The notes: generated by a model from the letters alone, not told the origin. Shown: positions 8,351 through 16,512, counted from the first letter of the stretch. The stretch: DNA of 37,405 bases from Novosphingobium sp. (GCF_027486195.1 NZ_JAIXPP010000056.1:1-37405); one strand, 5' to 3'. Translations and numbers: made by a program.

Positions 8351-9648
8351 AGGATATACTTCGATAGGTCCGTATTCCCCGCCAGCCCCGCCAGCTTGCC
8401 CGCCACATAGGCCGCGTCGATCGTCACCGTCGTGCCGCGCCGGTCCTCGGCCTCGAAGCTCACTTCCTCGAGCAGCTTTTCCATTACCGTCTGCAGCCGC
8501 CGCGCGCCGATGTTCTCGACGCTCTCGTTCACTTGCGCAGCCGTGCGCGCCACCGCGCGGATCGCATCGGGGGTGAAGTCCACGGTCACCTCCTCTGTGC
8601 CCAGCAACGCGCGGTACTGCTCGACAAGGTTCGCCCGCGTCGAGGAGAGGATATGCACGAAGTCATCCTCGGTCAGAGCCGTCAGCTCCACCCGGATCGG
8701 CAGGCGCCCCTGCAGTTCGGGCAGCATGTCGCTGGGCTTCGCCACATGAAACGCGCCCGAGGCGATGAACAGCACGTGGTCGGTCTTCATCGGCCCGTAC
8801 TTCGTGGCAACGGTCGTGCCCTCGATCAGCGGAAGCAGATCGCGCTGCACACCCTCACGGCTCACCGAACCGCCGCGCACGTCGCTCACCGCGATCTTGT
8901 CGATCTCGTCGATGAACACGATGCCATTGGTTTCGGCATTGATCAGCGCCGCGCGCGCGACATCGTCCTGATCCATGCGCTTCTCGGCTTCTTCGTCGAC
9001 CAGCTTGTCCCAGGCATCCGCTACCCGCAGCTTGCGCCGCTTCAGAGGCTTCTGCCCGAAGGCCTTGCCCATCATCTCGGACAAGTTGATCATGCCGACA
9101 CCGCCCTGCATGCCGGGAATTTCCATGGCCTTTGCGGGCTGGTCCTCTACCTCGATCTCCACCTCGACGTCGTTCATCGCACCTTCGCTGATCCGCTGGC
9201 GAAAGCTCTCGCGCGTCGCCTCGCTTGCGCCGTCGCCCACCAGCGCCTTCAGCAGCCGGTCCATCGCCGCCTTGCTCGCCGCCTCGCGCACCGCCTCGCG
9301 CCGCCGATCCTTCTCCAGCCGCACCGCTTCCTCGACCAGATCGCGCGCAATCTGCTCAACATCGCGGCCGACATAGCCGACCTCGGTGAACTTGGTCGCC
9401 TCCACCTTCACGAACGGCGCTTCGGCCAGCTTCGCCAGCCGCCGGCTGATCTCGGTCTTGCCGCAGCCCGTCGGCCCGATCATCAGGATGTTCTTCGGCG
9501 TCACTTCATCGCGCAGTTCCGGCGGCAATTTCTGCCGCCGCCAGCGATTGCGCAGCGCCACCGCCACCGCACGCTTGGCATCGGCCTGGCCGACAATATG
9601 CGCATCAAGCGCGGCAACAATGGCTTTGGGGGTCAGGGTTTCAATCAT
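8347..9648 (-). CDS. hslU: ATP-dependent protease ATPase subunit HslU
   Basis: HslU is the AAA+ unfoldase ring of the HslUV (ClpYQ) protease, which degrades misfolded and regulatory proteins in the cytoplasm. The 433-residue chain has Walker A GPTGCGKT at 58-65 and the pore loop GYVG at 91-94, followed by an intermediate domain (about residues 110-235). Walker B is [11 protein letters not shown], and the sensor region contains [11 protein letters not shown]. It ends in DLSKYIL, the C-terminal tail that docks into HslV. Length is normal for the family. It follows hslV on the same strand with a 144-bp gap occupied by a palindromic repeat. Its stop overlaps the convergent transporter gene by four bases. 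Confidence 0.98.
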   Translation of the reverse strand: MIETLTPKAIVAALDAHIVGQADAKRAVAVALRNRWRRQKLPPELRDEVTPKNILMIGPTGCGKTEISRRLAKLAEAPFVKVEATKFTEVGYVGRDVEQIARDLVEEAVRLEKDRRREAVREAASKAAMDRLLKALVGDGASEATRESFRQRISEGAMNDVEVEIEVEDQPAKAMEIPGMQGGVGMINLSEMMGKAFGQKPLKRRKLRVADAWDKLVDEEAEKRMDQDDVARAALINAETNGIVFIDEIDKIAVSDVRGGSVSREGVQRDLLPLIEGTTVATKYGPMKTDHVLFIASGAFHVAKPSDMLPELQGRLPIRVELTALTEDDFVHILSSTRANLVEQYRALLGTEEVTVDFTPDAIRAVARTAAQVNESVENIGARRLQTVMEKLLEEVSFEAEDRRGTTVTIDAAYVAGKLAGLAGNTDLSKYIL

Positions 9649-9662
9649 TGGATACCTCTTGC

Positions 9663-9777
9663 TCTCTCCCCTTCAGGGGAGAGATACGAAGACTTGGCAG
9701 CTTGCTGCCTAGTCGGAGTTGAGAGGGGACTGCGGCGCTTGCCCCTCTCCCAACCCTCTCCCCTGAAGGGGAGAGGG
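9663..9777. repeat. Composite REP-like element between hslV and hslU
   Basis: Several hairpins are packed into 115 bp. A perfect 10-bp stem (9663-9672 with 9675-9684) carries the CTCTCCCCT/AGGGGAGAG motif. An 11-bp stem with one mismatch lies at 9691-9714 (GACTTGGCAGC with GCTGCCTAGTC). GAGAGGGG (9721-9728) pairs with CCCCTCTC (9742-9749). A perfect 11-bp stem (9754-9764 with 9767-9777) repeats the first motif. The arrangement looks like a dispersed BIME-type element of sphingomonads. In the operon it may attenuate transcription or protect the hslV part of the mRNA. Confidence 0.8.
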
Positions 9778-9792
9778 CTAGTGGTTTGGGGT

Positions 9793-10350
9793 TCAAATCT
9801 CTTCGACCGTCACGCGGTCATTGGTGAAGACGCAGACTTCCGCCGCCACCTGCATGGCCCGCCGCGCGATTTTCTCGGCATCGTCCTCGTAAGGATCGAG
9901 CGCCTTGGCGGCCGCCAAAGCATAGTTCCCGCCAGAGCCAATCGCTGCGATTCCGCCTTCGGGCTCCAGCACATCGCCGTTGCCGGTCAGGATCAGCATT
10001 GTCTCGGCATCGGCAACGATCATCAGCGCTTCAAGGTTGCGCAGATACTTGTCGGTGCGCCAGTCCTTGGCAAGCTCCACTGCCGCGCGCATCAGCTGCC
10101 CCCGATGCTGCTCCAGCTTGCGCTCCAGCCGCTCGAACAGGGTGAAAGCATCGGCGGTCGCTCCAGCAAAACCGGCGATAACCTTGCCTTCCCCGATGCG
10201 CCGAACCTTGCGCGCATTGGGCTTCATCACGGTGTTGCCCATGGAAACCTGCCCGTCACCGGCGATGACGGTGCGGCCATTCTTCTTGACGCCGATGATC
10301 GTGGTGCCGTGCCACGCCGCGAGCCCGTGGGCTGAATGTCTGTCGTTCAT
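9793..10350 (-). CDS. hslV: ATP-dependent protease catalytic subunit HslV
   Basis: HslV is the proteasome-like threonine peptidase partner of HslU. The 185-residue precursor has [10 protein letters not shown] near its N-terminus. Cleavage after Gly15 would expose Thr16 as the catalytic nucleophile. [22 protein letters not shown] follows in the usual place, and [14 protein letters not shown] is the conserved late segment. The ATG at 10350 is the only available start: there is no other start codon between it and Thr16, and an in-frame TGA lies upstream. No Shine-Dalgarno is visible. A near-consensus heat-shock promoter ends seven bases before the ATG, so the transcript is likely leaderless. hslU follows downstream. 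Confidence 0.97.
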   Translation of the reverse strand: MNDRHSAHGLAAWHGTTIIGVKKNGRTVIAGDGQVSMGNTVMKPNARKVRRIGEGKVIAGFAGATADAFTLFERLERKLEQHRGQLMRAAVELAKDWRTDKYLRNLEALMIVADAETMLILTGNGDVLEPEGGIAAIGSGGNYALAAAKALDPYEDDAEKIARRAMQVAAEVCVFTNDRVTVEEI

Positions 10351-10357
10351 GCGCCAG

Positions 10358-10385
10358 ATATGGGGCGCACAAAATGCGGTTCAAG
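10358..10385 (-). promoter_or_regulatory. Sigma-32 (RpoH) heat-shock promoter of hslVU
   Basis: On the minus strand the sequence reads CTTGAA (10385-10380), a 14-bp spacer, then CCCCATAT (10365-10358). This matches the Escherichia coli RpoH consensus CTTGAA...CCCCATNT, with a spacer in the normal range. hslVU is a classic heat-shock operon. The expected transcription start, 6-8 bases after the -10 box, falls at about 10350-10352, at the hslV start codon. Confidence 0.8.
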
Positions 10386-10398
10386 CGGGAGTCTTCTG

Positions 10399-10525
10399 CA
10401 GGCCTGTCGGCCTGAAGCGGCACCGGCCCGCTCCCCCGCCCGGCCACCCAACGAAATTGTACGCTGTGGGTGGCCGGGCGGGGGAGCGGGCCGGTGCCGC
10501 TTCTGTTTCAGCTAGGCTGAAACAG
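10399..10525. repeat. Perfect 37-bp inverted repeat flanked by smaller hairpins
   Basis: Arms at 10414-10450 and 10467-10503 are perfectly complementary over 37 bp around a 16-nt AT-richer loop (10451-10466). A 6-bp stem (10399-10404 with 10409-10414) sits on the hslV side. A 10-bp stem CTGTTTCAGC/GCTGAAACAG (10503-10512 with 10516-10525) sits on the bamE side. It lies between the bamE stop and the hslV promoter, so it may terminate bamE transcription and insulate hslV. There is no T tract on either side. Confidence 0.9.
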
Positions 10526-10532
10526 CAAGTAA

Positions 10533-11039
10533 TCAGCTTCCGTTCGGCCCCGAACCCGTCGGCCCGCCGCCCTGGCCTGCCTGCCCGGGAATCGCGCCGA
10601 CCGAGCCGATATTGCCGAACAGATCCTCGAAGAAGCTGCGCGTCCGGCCCAGCGTCGGGGTCTTGTGGCTATCGGGATTGAGCGCGACGACCTTCTCCAT
10701 GCCGCGCCGCTCGACGGTCGCGACATTGCCCTTCTCGTCGAAGCTCACCATCAGCACGTTCTGCGTCTTGGCCTGCGGGCGCTTGAACGGGCGCTGCTTG
10801 GTATCGATCGATACGTAGTACCAGATCTGCTTGCCGAACTCGCTCTTGAAGGTCGGCTGTCCCAGCGAGCGCTCCACCGAAGTGCGGTTGTCGATCCCCG
10901 GCTGCACCGAACCCGTCAGCGCCGGATCGATCAGATAGCCGCGGTGATCCTTGATGCTGGCGCAGCCGCTGGCCATGAGCGCAAGCGCACCAAGCGCTGA
11001 TGCCGCCCGCAGTTTCGTGTTCCAGCCCTTAACCAGCAT
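10533..11039 (-). CDS. bamE: Outer-membrane assembly lipoprotein BamE (OmlA)
   Basis: BamE is a small lipoprotein of the BAM complex that inserts beta-barrel proteins into the outer membrane. The 168-residue precursor has a signal sequence ending in the lipobox LMASGC (Cys26). The mature part starts with the SmpA/OmlA pattern: HRGYLIDPALTGSVQPGIDNRTSVERSLGQPTFKSEF, then WYYVS and LMVSFDEKGNV. A flexible Gly/Pro-rich tail ends the protein. The ATG at 11039 has GGAG six bases upstream. The gene is divergent from the bc1 chaperone gene; hslV lies downstream beyond a large palindrome, so it is probably a separate transcription unit. Confidence 0.92.
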   Translation of the reverse strand: MLVKGWNTKLRAASALGALALMASGCASIKDHRGYLIDPALTGSVQPGIDNRTSVERSLGQPTFKSEFGKQIWYYVSIDTKQRPFKRPQAKTQNVLMVSFDEKGNVATVERRGMEKVVALNPDSHKTPTLGRTRSFFEDLFGNIGSVGAIPGQAGQGGGPTGSGPNGS

Positions 11040-11093
11040 GCGTCACTCCGAATTGGCCGGGCCGCCGGCTCATCGCCGTGCCCATCGGGGCGT

Positions 11094-11121
11094 TTGCCAA
11101 TTGGCCCGCGCACCCTATATC
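11094..11121 (+). promoter_or_regulatory. Possible sigma-70-type promoter for the bc1 chaperone operon
   Basis: TTGCCA (11094-11099), a 16-bp spacer and TATATC (11116-11121) give a plausible housekeeping promoter about 110 bp before the start at 11230. It lies in the divergent region with bamE. This is a pattern match only. Confidence 0.3.
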
Positions 11122-11229
11122 GCCGTCTATCGCCACGTGCCTTACGGCGCACGGCGCGTTACTGCAATGGCGGACAGGCGCTTTCCCCGCCCTGAACCGC
11201 GCCGCAAGCCAAGAAGGAAAATCCCGCCC

Positions 11230-11745
11230 ATGTCGCTCCTCGCCCGTCTGTTTGGCACCCGGCAAGACGATCGCGATACAGTGCGCGAGCTGTGGCACCG
11301 CGTCGTCGCCATCGCGCGCGAAAAGGAATGGTACCGCGATTGCGGCGTCGCCGATACGCTGGCGGGCCGGTTCGACATGATCACGCTGGTGCTCAGCCTC
11401 GTCATGCTGCGCATGGAGCACGAGGAAGCGCTGATCGCGCCTTCCGCCCGCCTCACCGAGCTGTTCGTGGAAGACATGGACGGCCAGCTGCGCGAACAGG
11501 GCGTGGGCGATGTCGTGGTCGGTAAGCATATCGGCAAGCTGATGGGCACGCTCGGCGGGCGCCTCGGCGCCTACCGTGCAGGGCTTTCAGGCGGTGAGGA
11601 TGCCATGGCCGAAGCCGTGCGCCGCAATGTCACGCTCACTTCTGGCGCCGATCCGCTGGTCGTGGCGCAGCGCGCCCGCGCCTTTGCGGCCGGCCTCGCG
11701 CTCGTCCCCGGTTTCCGCGTGCTGGCGGGGGAAATCGGGCGATGA
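11230..11745 (+). CDS. Ubiquinol-cytochrome c chaperone (CBP3-like)
   Basis: The 171-residue protein matches the ubiquinol-cytochrome c chaperone family (CBP3/UQCC1 type), which assists assembly of cytochrome b into the bc1 complex at the inner membrane. The recognisable core runs from WYRDCGVADTLAGRFDMITLVLSLVMLRM through LTELFVEDMDGQLREQGVGDVVVGKHIGKLMGTLGGRLGAYRAGL. The rest ends in a helix-rich tail. The frame is open further upstream, but the ATG at 11230 matches the family start, with AAGGA about a dozen bases upstream. Its end overlaps the next gene in an ATGA junction, indicating translational coupling. Confidence 0.9.
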   Translation: MSLLARLFGTRQDDRDTVRELWHRVVAIAREKEWYRDCGVADTLAGRFDMITLVLSLVMLRMEHEEALIAPSARLTELFVEDMDGQLREQGVGDVVVGKHIGKLMGTLGGRLGAYRAGLSGGEDAMAEAVRRNVTLTSGADPLVVAQRARAFAAGLALVPGFRVLAGEIGR

Positions 11746-12263
11746 GCGCGCCCGCGCCGGAGTACAGCTACCCGGTCGATCTGCGCCAGATCACCGATGC
11801 GCCGCTCGTCCTCGTGCCCGATGAAGCCGCGCGCCGCCGCCTCGCGGGCCGCTTCGGCATCACCGCAATCCCCGCCATGGAAGCCAATGTTCAGTTGGTG
11901 CGTGAGGGAGAGCGGGTCACCGCCACCGGCCGCCTCGTCGCCGATGTCGTGCAGTCCTGCCGTATCTCGGCCGAGGACTTCCCCGTCCATATCGACGAGC
12001 CTGTCCACTTGCGCTTCGTGCCCCCGGTGGGCGAAATCACCCCGGACGAGGAAATCGAACTCACCGCCGATGCGTGCGACGAGATCGAATATGAAGGCAG
12101 CGCCTTCGATCTGGGCGAAGCTCTGGCCCAAACTCTCGCACTCGCCATCGATCCCTTCGCCGAAGGCCCGAACGCCGATGCCTTCCGCGCCGAACACGGC
12201 CTTGCCGGTGAAACCCCCATCGGGCCTTTCGCTGCGCTTGCCGCGCTCAAGAAGCAGGACTGA
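11742..12263 (+). CDS. YceD/DUF177-family protein
   Basis: The 173-residue protein matches DUF177 (YceD). In E. coli, yceD precedes rpmF, and members have been linked to 23S rRNA accumulation. Typical features are the PVDLRQI start, the central strand-rich region with VVQSCRISAEDFPVHIDEPVHLRFVP, an acidic stretch (ITPDEEIELTADACDEIEYEG), and the helical LGEALAQTLALAIDPFAEGP. Two conserved cysteines (in QSCRIS and DACDE) may bind metal. The start codon overlaps the previous stop (ATGA at 11742). In many bacteria rpmF follows yceD, but here a MATE transporter gene follows four bases after the stop instead. Confidence 0.9.
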   Translation: MSAPAPEYSYPVDLRQITDAPLVLVPDEAARRRLAGRFGITAIPAMEANVQLVREGERVTATGRLVADVVQSCRISAEDFPVHIDEPVHLRFVPPVGEITPDEEIELTADACDEIEYEGSAFDLGEALAQTLALAIDPFAEGPNADAFRAEHGLAGETPIGPFAALAALKKQD

Positions 12264-12267
12264 GCGC

Positions 12268-13731
12268 ATGACGGAAAGCGGACCCCGGCGAGGCCCCGGC
12301 CAAGGCCACCGCGACCTCACCAAAGGTCCGATCCTCTCGACCCTCCTCATCTTCTCCGCGCCCACACTCGCCTCGAACATCCTTCAGGCGCTCAATGGCT
12401 CGGTCAATTCGGTGTGGGTGGGCCGTCTGCTTGGCGATTCCGCGCTGGCCGCCACCGCCAACGCCAACGTCGTGATGTTCCTCGTCTTTGCGGCCGTGTT
12501 CGGCTTCGGCATGGCCGCCACGGTCAAGGTCGGGCAGGCGTTCGGAGCCGGGCAGGTCGATGCCGCGCGTCGCACCTTCGGCAGCGCGATCGGCCTGTGT
12601 CTTGGCCTCAGCCTCGTCCTCGCGCCGCTGGGCTGGGTGCTCACCCCGCATCTTCTCCATGCGATGCGCACCCCGCCCGAGATTTTCGACTATGCGCTGA
12701 CCTACCTTCGCCTGATCTTCGTCGCGATGCCCGCTTCCACGATTACAGTGATCGTCGGCATGGGCCTGCGCGGCGCCGGTGATGCGCAAACCTCGCTGCG
12801 CTTCATGATCGTTTCGGTCGTGCTTGATATCGCGCTCAACCCGCTGCTGATCGCCGGGTTCGGCCCCATCCCGCCTCTCGGCATCGCCGGTTCCGCGCTT
12901 GCCACGGCCATCGCGTCCTATATCGCCGCGCTCGGGCTCATCGTCTTCGTCTACGCGCGCAATCTGCCGCTGCGCCTGCGCGGACGGGAGCTCGCTTATC
13001 TCATCCCCCACCCGGCGGAGCTGCGCTACATCCTCGTCAAAGGTCTGCCGATGGGCGCGCAGATGCTGATGATTTCGGCTGCGGGCATCATCATGATCGG
13101 CTTCGTCAACCACGAAGGTGCGGTGACCAGCGCGGCCTACGGCGCTTCGCTGCAGGTCTGGACCTATCTCCAGATGCCCGCGATGGCGATTTCCGCGGCG
13201 CTCAGCGCGATGGCCGCGCAGACCATCGGCGCCGGGCTCGGCAACCGCCTTGGCAAGATCACCCGTGCCGGCCTCATCCTCAACACCACCATTACCGGCA
13301 CGATGACCCTGCTGCTGCTCGGGTTCGATCGCCCGGTGCTCTCGCTGTTCCTCGGCCCCACCAGCCCTGCCGTCGATGCCGCGCGCCACATCCAGTTCCT
13401 CGCCAGCTGGAGCTATGTCTTGTTCGGCATGACGATTGTCCTGTTCGGCACGATGCGCGCCGGCGGCGTGGTGATCGCCCCGATCATCGTGCTCGCCATC
13501 GCGATGTACCCGGTGCGCATCGGCTTCTATTTCGCCGCCTATCCTGCGCTGGGCCCCGATGCGCTCTGGCTCTCCTTCCCGGTCGGCTCGGCCGCCGCGA
13601 CGATCATGGCCACCATCGCCTACCGCCGCCCCGGTTGGCGAGCGAAGGCCCGCGCGGTCGACGAGGCCGAATGCAGCGAGGAATCGCAGGCGGACGGCGA
13701 TTGCTCAGGCCGCATGGCGCCGGCGCTCTAA
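12268..13731 (+). CDS. MATE-family multidrug efflux transporter
   Basis: This 487-residue integral membrane protein has about 12 helices and the usual MATE opening: LTKGPILSTLLIFSAPTLASNILQALNGSVNSVWVGRLLG, followed by FGMAATVKVGQAFGAGQ. The second half repeats the pattern (LPMGAQMLMISAAGIIMIGFVN, then QTIGAGLGNRLGKI). It should export cationic or other drugs in exchange for sodium ions or protons across the inner membrane. The start at 12268 lies four bases after the YceD stop, so it is likely in the same transcript as the bc1 chaperone and YceD genes. The C-terminal tail after about residue 455 is hydrophilic and acidic. Confidence 0.9.
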   Translation: MTESGPRRGPGQGHRDLTKGPILSTLLIFSAPTLASNILQALNGSVNSVWVGRLLGDSALAATANANVVMFLVFAAVFGFGMAATVKVGQAFGAGQVDAARRTFGSAIGLCLGLSLVLAPLGWVLTPHLLHAMRTPPEIFDYALTYLRLIFVAMPASTITVIVGMGLRGAGDAQTSLRFMIVSVVLDIALNPLLIAGFGPIPPLGIAGSALATAIASYIAALGLIVFVYARNLPLRLRGRELAYLIPHPAELRYILVKGLPMGAQMLMISAAGIIMIGFVNHEGAVTSAAYGASLQVWTYLQMPAMAISAALSAMAAQTIGAGLGNRLGKITRAGLILNTTITGTMTLLLLGFDRPVLSLFLGPTSPAVDAARHIQFLASWSYVLFGMTIVLFGTMRAGGVVIAPIIVLAIAMYPVRIGFYFAAYPALGPDALWLSFPVGSAAATIMATIAYRRPGWRAKARAVDEAECSEESQADGDCSGRMAPAL

Positions 13732-13741
13732 ACGTCGGCAG

Positions 13742-13764
13742 GCAAGGGCTGCTATAGCCCTTGC
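13742..13764 (+). terminator. Terminator-like hairpin after the MATE gene
   Basis: A 9-bp stem GCAAGGGCT (13742-13750) with AGCCCTTGC (13756-13764) around a 5-nt loop lies 10 bp after the MATE stop. No T tract follows, so intrinsic termination is uncertain. Confidence 0.45.
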
Positions 13765-13780
13765 ACCCCACATCCCACCC

Positions 13781-13863
13781 TCGTCATTCCCGCGAAGGCG
13801 GGAATCCAGAGCGGCAGACGCTGCGGATTGGATGCTGGATTGCCGCCTTCGCGGGAATGACGA
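13781..13863. repeat. Inverted repeat with ATTCCCGCGAAGGCGGGAAT motif
   Basis: Arms at 13781-13801 and 13843-13863 pair over 21 bp. The left arm also contains a self-palindrome around ATTCCCGC-GAAG-GCGGGAAT. This CGTCATTCCCGCGAAGGCGG sequence is a common dispersed repeat in proteobacterial genomes. It lies between the convergent MATE and HerA-like genes, where it may act as a two-way terminator. Confidence 0.85.
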
Positions 13864-13902
13864 AAGGAGGAGGTGAGGAGGACCGCAGGCCCTCCCAAAC
13901 CG

Positions 13903-15636
13903 TCAGCGCGACTGCGCGCGCCAACGCTGCACTGTCCGCTCCACGGCCATTTCCTCGCCGCCCGTCTTGCCCCACAGTTCGGAGAACGAGGGGTCCGCCG
14001 AAGCCGGGCGCAGATCGTTATGCAGTTCGTCGAACGCCACGCGGATCGGGATTGAAACGCCTTCGCCGCAGATGATGCACTCGCGGTTGCGCAGCGCCGG
14101 GATCGAATCGAGGAAGCCGCGCGCGCCTTCGGGCATCGCTGCCTTCACGAAGGCCTGATCGCGCTCGTTGTTGAGGCGCATCGCGATGATCGTGCCGCAC
14201 TGGCTGAGCACGCCTTCGGCAAGGTCCGAAGGGCGCTGCGTGATGAGGCCCAGCGAAACGCCGTATTTGCGGCCTTCCTTGGCGATGCGCGAAAGGATGC
14301 GGCCCACGGACGAGCCGTCCGAGTTCTTCTCGGCCGGCACGTAGCGGTGCGCTTCTTCGCAGACCAGCAGGATCGGCCGGGTCTCCTCATCACGCGACCA
14401 GATCGCATAATCGAACACGAGGCGCGAAAGCACCGCGACCACGGTCGAGGTGACTTCCGAAGGCACGCCCGAAACGTCGATGATCGAGATCGGCTTGCCG
14501 TGCGAGGGCAGGCGGAACACCCGGCTGATGAACTCGGCCATGGTATCGCCTACCAGCATGCCGGAGAACATGAACTGATACCGCGGATCGCCGCGCAGTT
14601 CCTCGATCTTCGTCTTGATCCGCTGATAGGGCACCGAATTGTGGCCCTTGTCGAGCTTGCCCATCTCGTTGTTGAGAATGTTGATGAGATCGGAAAGCAG
14701 ATAGGGAATCGGCGAATCGACCGTAATCTTGCCGATCTGTTCGGCCAGGCGATTGCGGTGGCGCGCCTGCAGCAGGCACTTGCCGAGAATGTCCGAATCG
14801 ATCTGCCGGTCCGTCCCTGTCGAGGTGAGGAAGACTTCGCAGCACTCCTCGAAGTTCATCAACCAGTACGGCATGTTGAGGTTGTTGACGTCGAGCAGCT
14901 GGCCGTGGTTGCGGAAGGCCTGCATGTACTCGCCGTGCGGGTCGATCATAACGATATGACCTTCGGGGGCCAGTTCGCAGATGCGGTGCAGGATCAGCGC
15001 GGCGCTGGTCGATTTGCCGGTGCCGGTCGAACCCAGCAGCGCGAAATGCTTGCCCAGCAGCGCATCGACATAGAGCCCGGCACGGATGTCGCGCGTCGGG
15101 AACACCGTGCCGATGGTCACGTTGGTGCGCCCGTCCGAAGCGTAGATCTGGCGCAAGTCGGTGCTGGTCGCGGGATAGATCGGCGAGCCCGGCACCGGAT
15201 AGCGCGTGACACCGCGGCGGAAACCGTAGATCTTGCCGGTCAGCCGCTCCTCGTCGCCTTCGCCGAGGAAATCGACAGCTGCGATGATGACGCCGTCGTT
15301 CCCGGCGGTCATGTCCTGCCGCTGGGTGCGCACGCTGGCCAGCAGCCACCCGGTGCCGACTCGGACCTTGAGCTGGCTGCCCACCTGCCCGGCGAGCGAG
15401 ATCGAAGGATCGCCGTCCGCCATGCATTCTTCCAGCCGCGTCAGGTCCAGCGCGATCGAGCTGCCCGCGCCCGACACATCGAGCACATAGCCGATGGGGC
15501 GGCGAGCATTGTCGGTGACCGGGCGCGGCGCACCCCGCGCGTCGCTGCTGATTGCCGGACGCGCACCGTTCGCCGCGAGGTCGGCGGGCGTTGCCCTGCC
15601 GGCGCCCTCAAGGCCGTTGATGCTCATATCGCTCAT
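13903..15636 (-). CDS. HerA-like ATPase (DUF87, FtsK-HerA superfamily)
   Basis: The 577-residue protein is a hexameric P-loop ATPase of the HerA/DUF87 group. Walker A is GSTGTGKS (202-209) and Walker B is HIVMIDPHGEY (227-237). Later conserved parts are LLVCEEAHRYVP, GRKYGVSLGLITQRPSDLAEGVLSQCGTIIAMR and a C-terminal GEGVSIPIRVAF strand pair. The first 170 residues include the beta-barrel (HAS) domain typical of HerA. HerA helicases in archaea work with the NurA nuclease in end resection; bacterial copies also occur in defence loci. No nurA or other nuclease is adjacent here, so this is more likely the widespread housekeeping paralogue. The ATG at 15636 has AGG six bases upstream; a GTG lies two codons earlier at 15642. 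Confidence 0.88.
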   Translation of the reverse strand: MSDMSINGLEGAGRATPADLAANGARPAISSDARGAPRPVTDNARRPIGYVLDVSGAGSSIALDLTRLEECMADGDPSISLAGQVGSQLKVRVGTGWLLASVRTQRQDMTAGNDGVIIAAVDFLGEGDEERLTGKIYGFRRGVTRYPVPGSPIYPATSTDLRQIYASDGRTNVTIGTVFPTRDIRAGLYVDALLGKHFALLGSTGTGKSTSAALILHRICELAPEGHIVMIDPHGEYMQAFRNHGQLLDVNNLNMPYWLMNFEECCEVFLTSTGTDRQIDSDILGKCLLQARHRNRLAEQIGKITVDSPIPYLLSDLINILNNEMGKLDKGHNSVPYQRIKTKIEELRGDPRYQFMFSGMLVGDTMAEFISRVFRLPSHGKPISIIDVSGVPSEVTSTVVAVLSRLVFDYAIWSRDEETRPILLVCEEAHRYVPAEKNSDGSSVGRILSRIAKEGRKYGVSLGLITQRPSDLAEGVLSQCGTIIAMRLNNERDQAFVKAAMPEGARGFLDSIPALRNRECIICGEGVSIPIRVAFDELHNDLRPASADPSFSELWGKTGGEEMAVERTVQRWRAQSR

Positions 15637-15715
15637 TGCCACCTGATCCCCGCCTGAGAAGGCTTCGTGTAAGCAAGACCTAACCTTGGACGGTTAAAAA
15701 CTGGCTAAATATTGA

Positions 15716-15750
15716 ACTGGGCAGGATTGCTGCCAGCCGCCCCCGGGCGG
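15716..15750 (-). terminator. Paired hairpins downstream of the TauE/TIGR02186 operon
   Basis: Directly after the minus-strand stop at 15754, CCGCC (15737-15741) pairs with GGCGG (15746-15750). A second bulged stem around TGCCAG/CTGGGCA (about 15716-15735) follows. Position fits the end of the operon. No T tract was seen. Confidence 0.35.
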
Positions 15751-15753
15751 TTC

Positions 15754-16512
15754 CTAGACCAGCGCAAACAGTCGGCCGGCTATCCAGCCCATCGAGATCG
15801 AGACGATCACCGCAAACAGGCCGTAGAAGAACCCGTTGCGCTCGGCATTATAGGCAACCACCCGCTCGAAGCCCTCTTTGCTCACCGTCACGCGCGAGAT
15901 CGCCGAGGCAACCACCCGCCCGTCGCGCACTGCGAAGGTTTCGGCGGTATAGGTCCCCGTCTGCACGCTGGATGGCAACGAAATCCGTGCCTGGTAAAGC
16001 ACCTGCCCGCTGATTTTCACCGCCCCCTCGTTCTCCTGATAGAGCCCTTGCCGCCGCATCAGATCGACAAGGCCTTCGGAAAACCGCTTTTGCTCGGCCG
16101 GATCGATCACCCCCACCGGCGAAAGCTGCAACCATTTGAGGCCCATTTCATAGATCGCCGCCGTCTTGCCATCGACCAGCGATGCCACCGGGTGCGAGGA
16201 CGCAAGCGCATAGAAGCTCGGCGCGGAACGGAACTCGGTGCTGTCGGCATTGACCCAGATGCCCGCAACCTTGCGCTTCTCGCGCACCACGATCGAGCGG
16301 GCGGGTCCTTCCAGCAGGACGACGATCTCGTAATCCCCCGCCGCCCGCGCGCCTTCGGGGGTCAGGATCGCACCGAACAGCAGCAGGTCGGCCCCGGTAA
16401 AGCCCTGGCGCACCTGAATCTCGTGCTGCGAGATCTCCGGCACGAGGATGGGATTTCGCGCACCCGTGCAAAAGGCCAGCACCAGCAGCAGTGCGGCAAG
16501 GCGCGCGATCAC
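15754..16512 (-). CDS. TIGR02186-family membrane-anchored protein, TauE partner
   Basis: The 252-residue protein has a signal-like N-terminus (residues 1-18) and an extracytoplasmic middle with LVPEISQHEIQVRQGFTGADLLLFGAI. It ends in a membrane helix (NGFFYGLFAVIVSISMGWIAGRLFAL). This is the TIGR02186 family, which is often encoded beside TauE/SafE permeases. Function is not established; a periplasmic accessory role for the permease is inferred from gene pairing. The start is a GTG at 16512, 13 bp after the tauE stop. No other good start is visible, and the Shine-Dalgarno is weak (GGGGGTG). It is the last gene of a two-gene operon and is followed by hairpins. Confidence 0.85.
   Translation of the reverse strand: MIARLAALLLVLAFCTGARNPILVPEISQHEIQVRQGFTGADLLLFGAILTPEGARAAGDYEIVVLLEGPARSIVVREKRKVAGIWVNADSTEFRSAPSFYALASSHPVASLVDGKTAAIYEMGLKWLQLSPVGVIDPAEQKRFSEGLVDLMRRQGLYQENEGAVKISGQVLYQARISLPSSVQTGTYTAETFAVRDGRVVASAISRVTVSKEGFERVVAYNAERNGFFYGLFAVIVSISMGWIAGRLFALV

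Noticed and set aside
10414..10503. Integron attC site
   Set aside because: The stem is perfect, without the extrahelical bases and GTTRRRY/RYYYAAC core ends expected of attC, and no cassette or integrase is present.
13903..15636. HerA-like ATPase as part of a defence system (HerA plus nuclease/SIR2/DUF4297)
   Set aside because: No nuclease, SIR2 or other effector gene is adjacent; neighbours are a MATE exporter and a TauE operon.
15660..15705. CtrA binding site upstream of the HerA-like gene
   Set aside because: TTAACC and GGTTA occur as an inverted pair, but the spacing does not fit TTAA-N7-TTAA.
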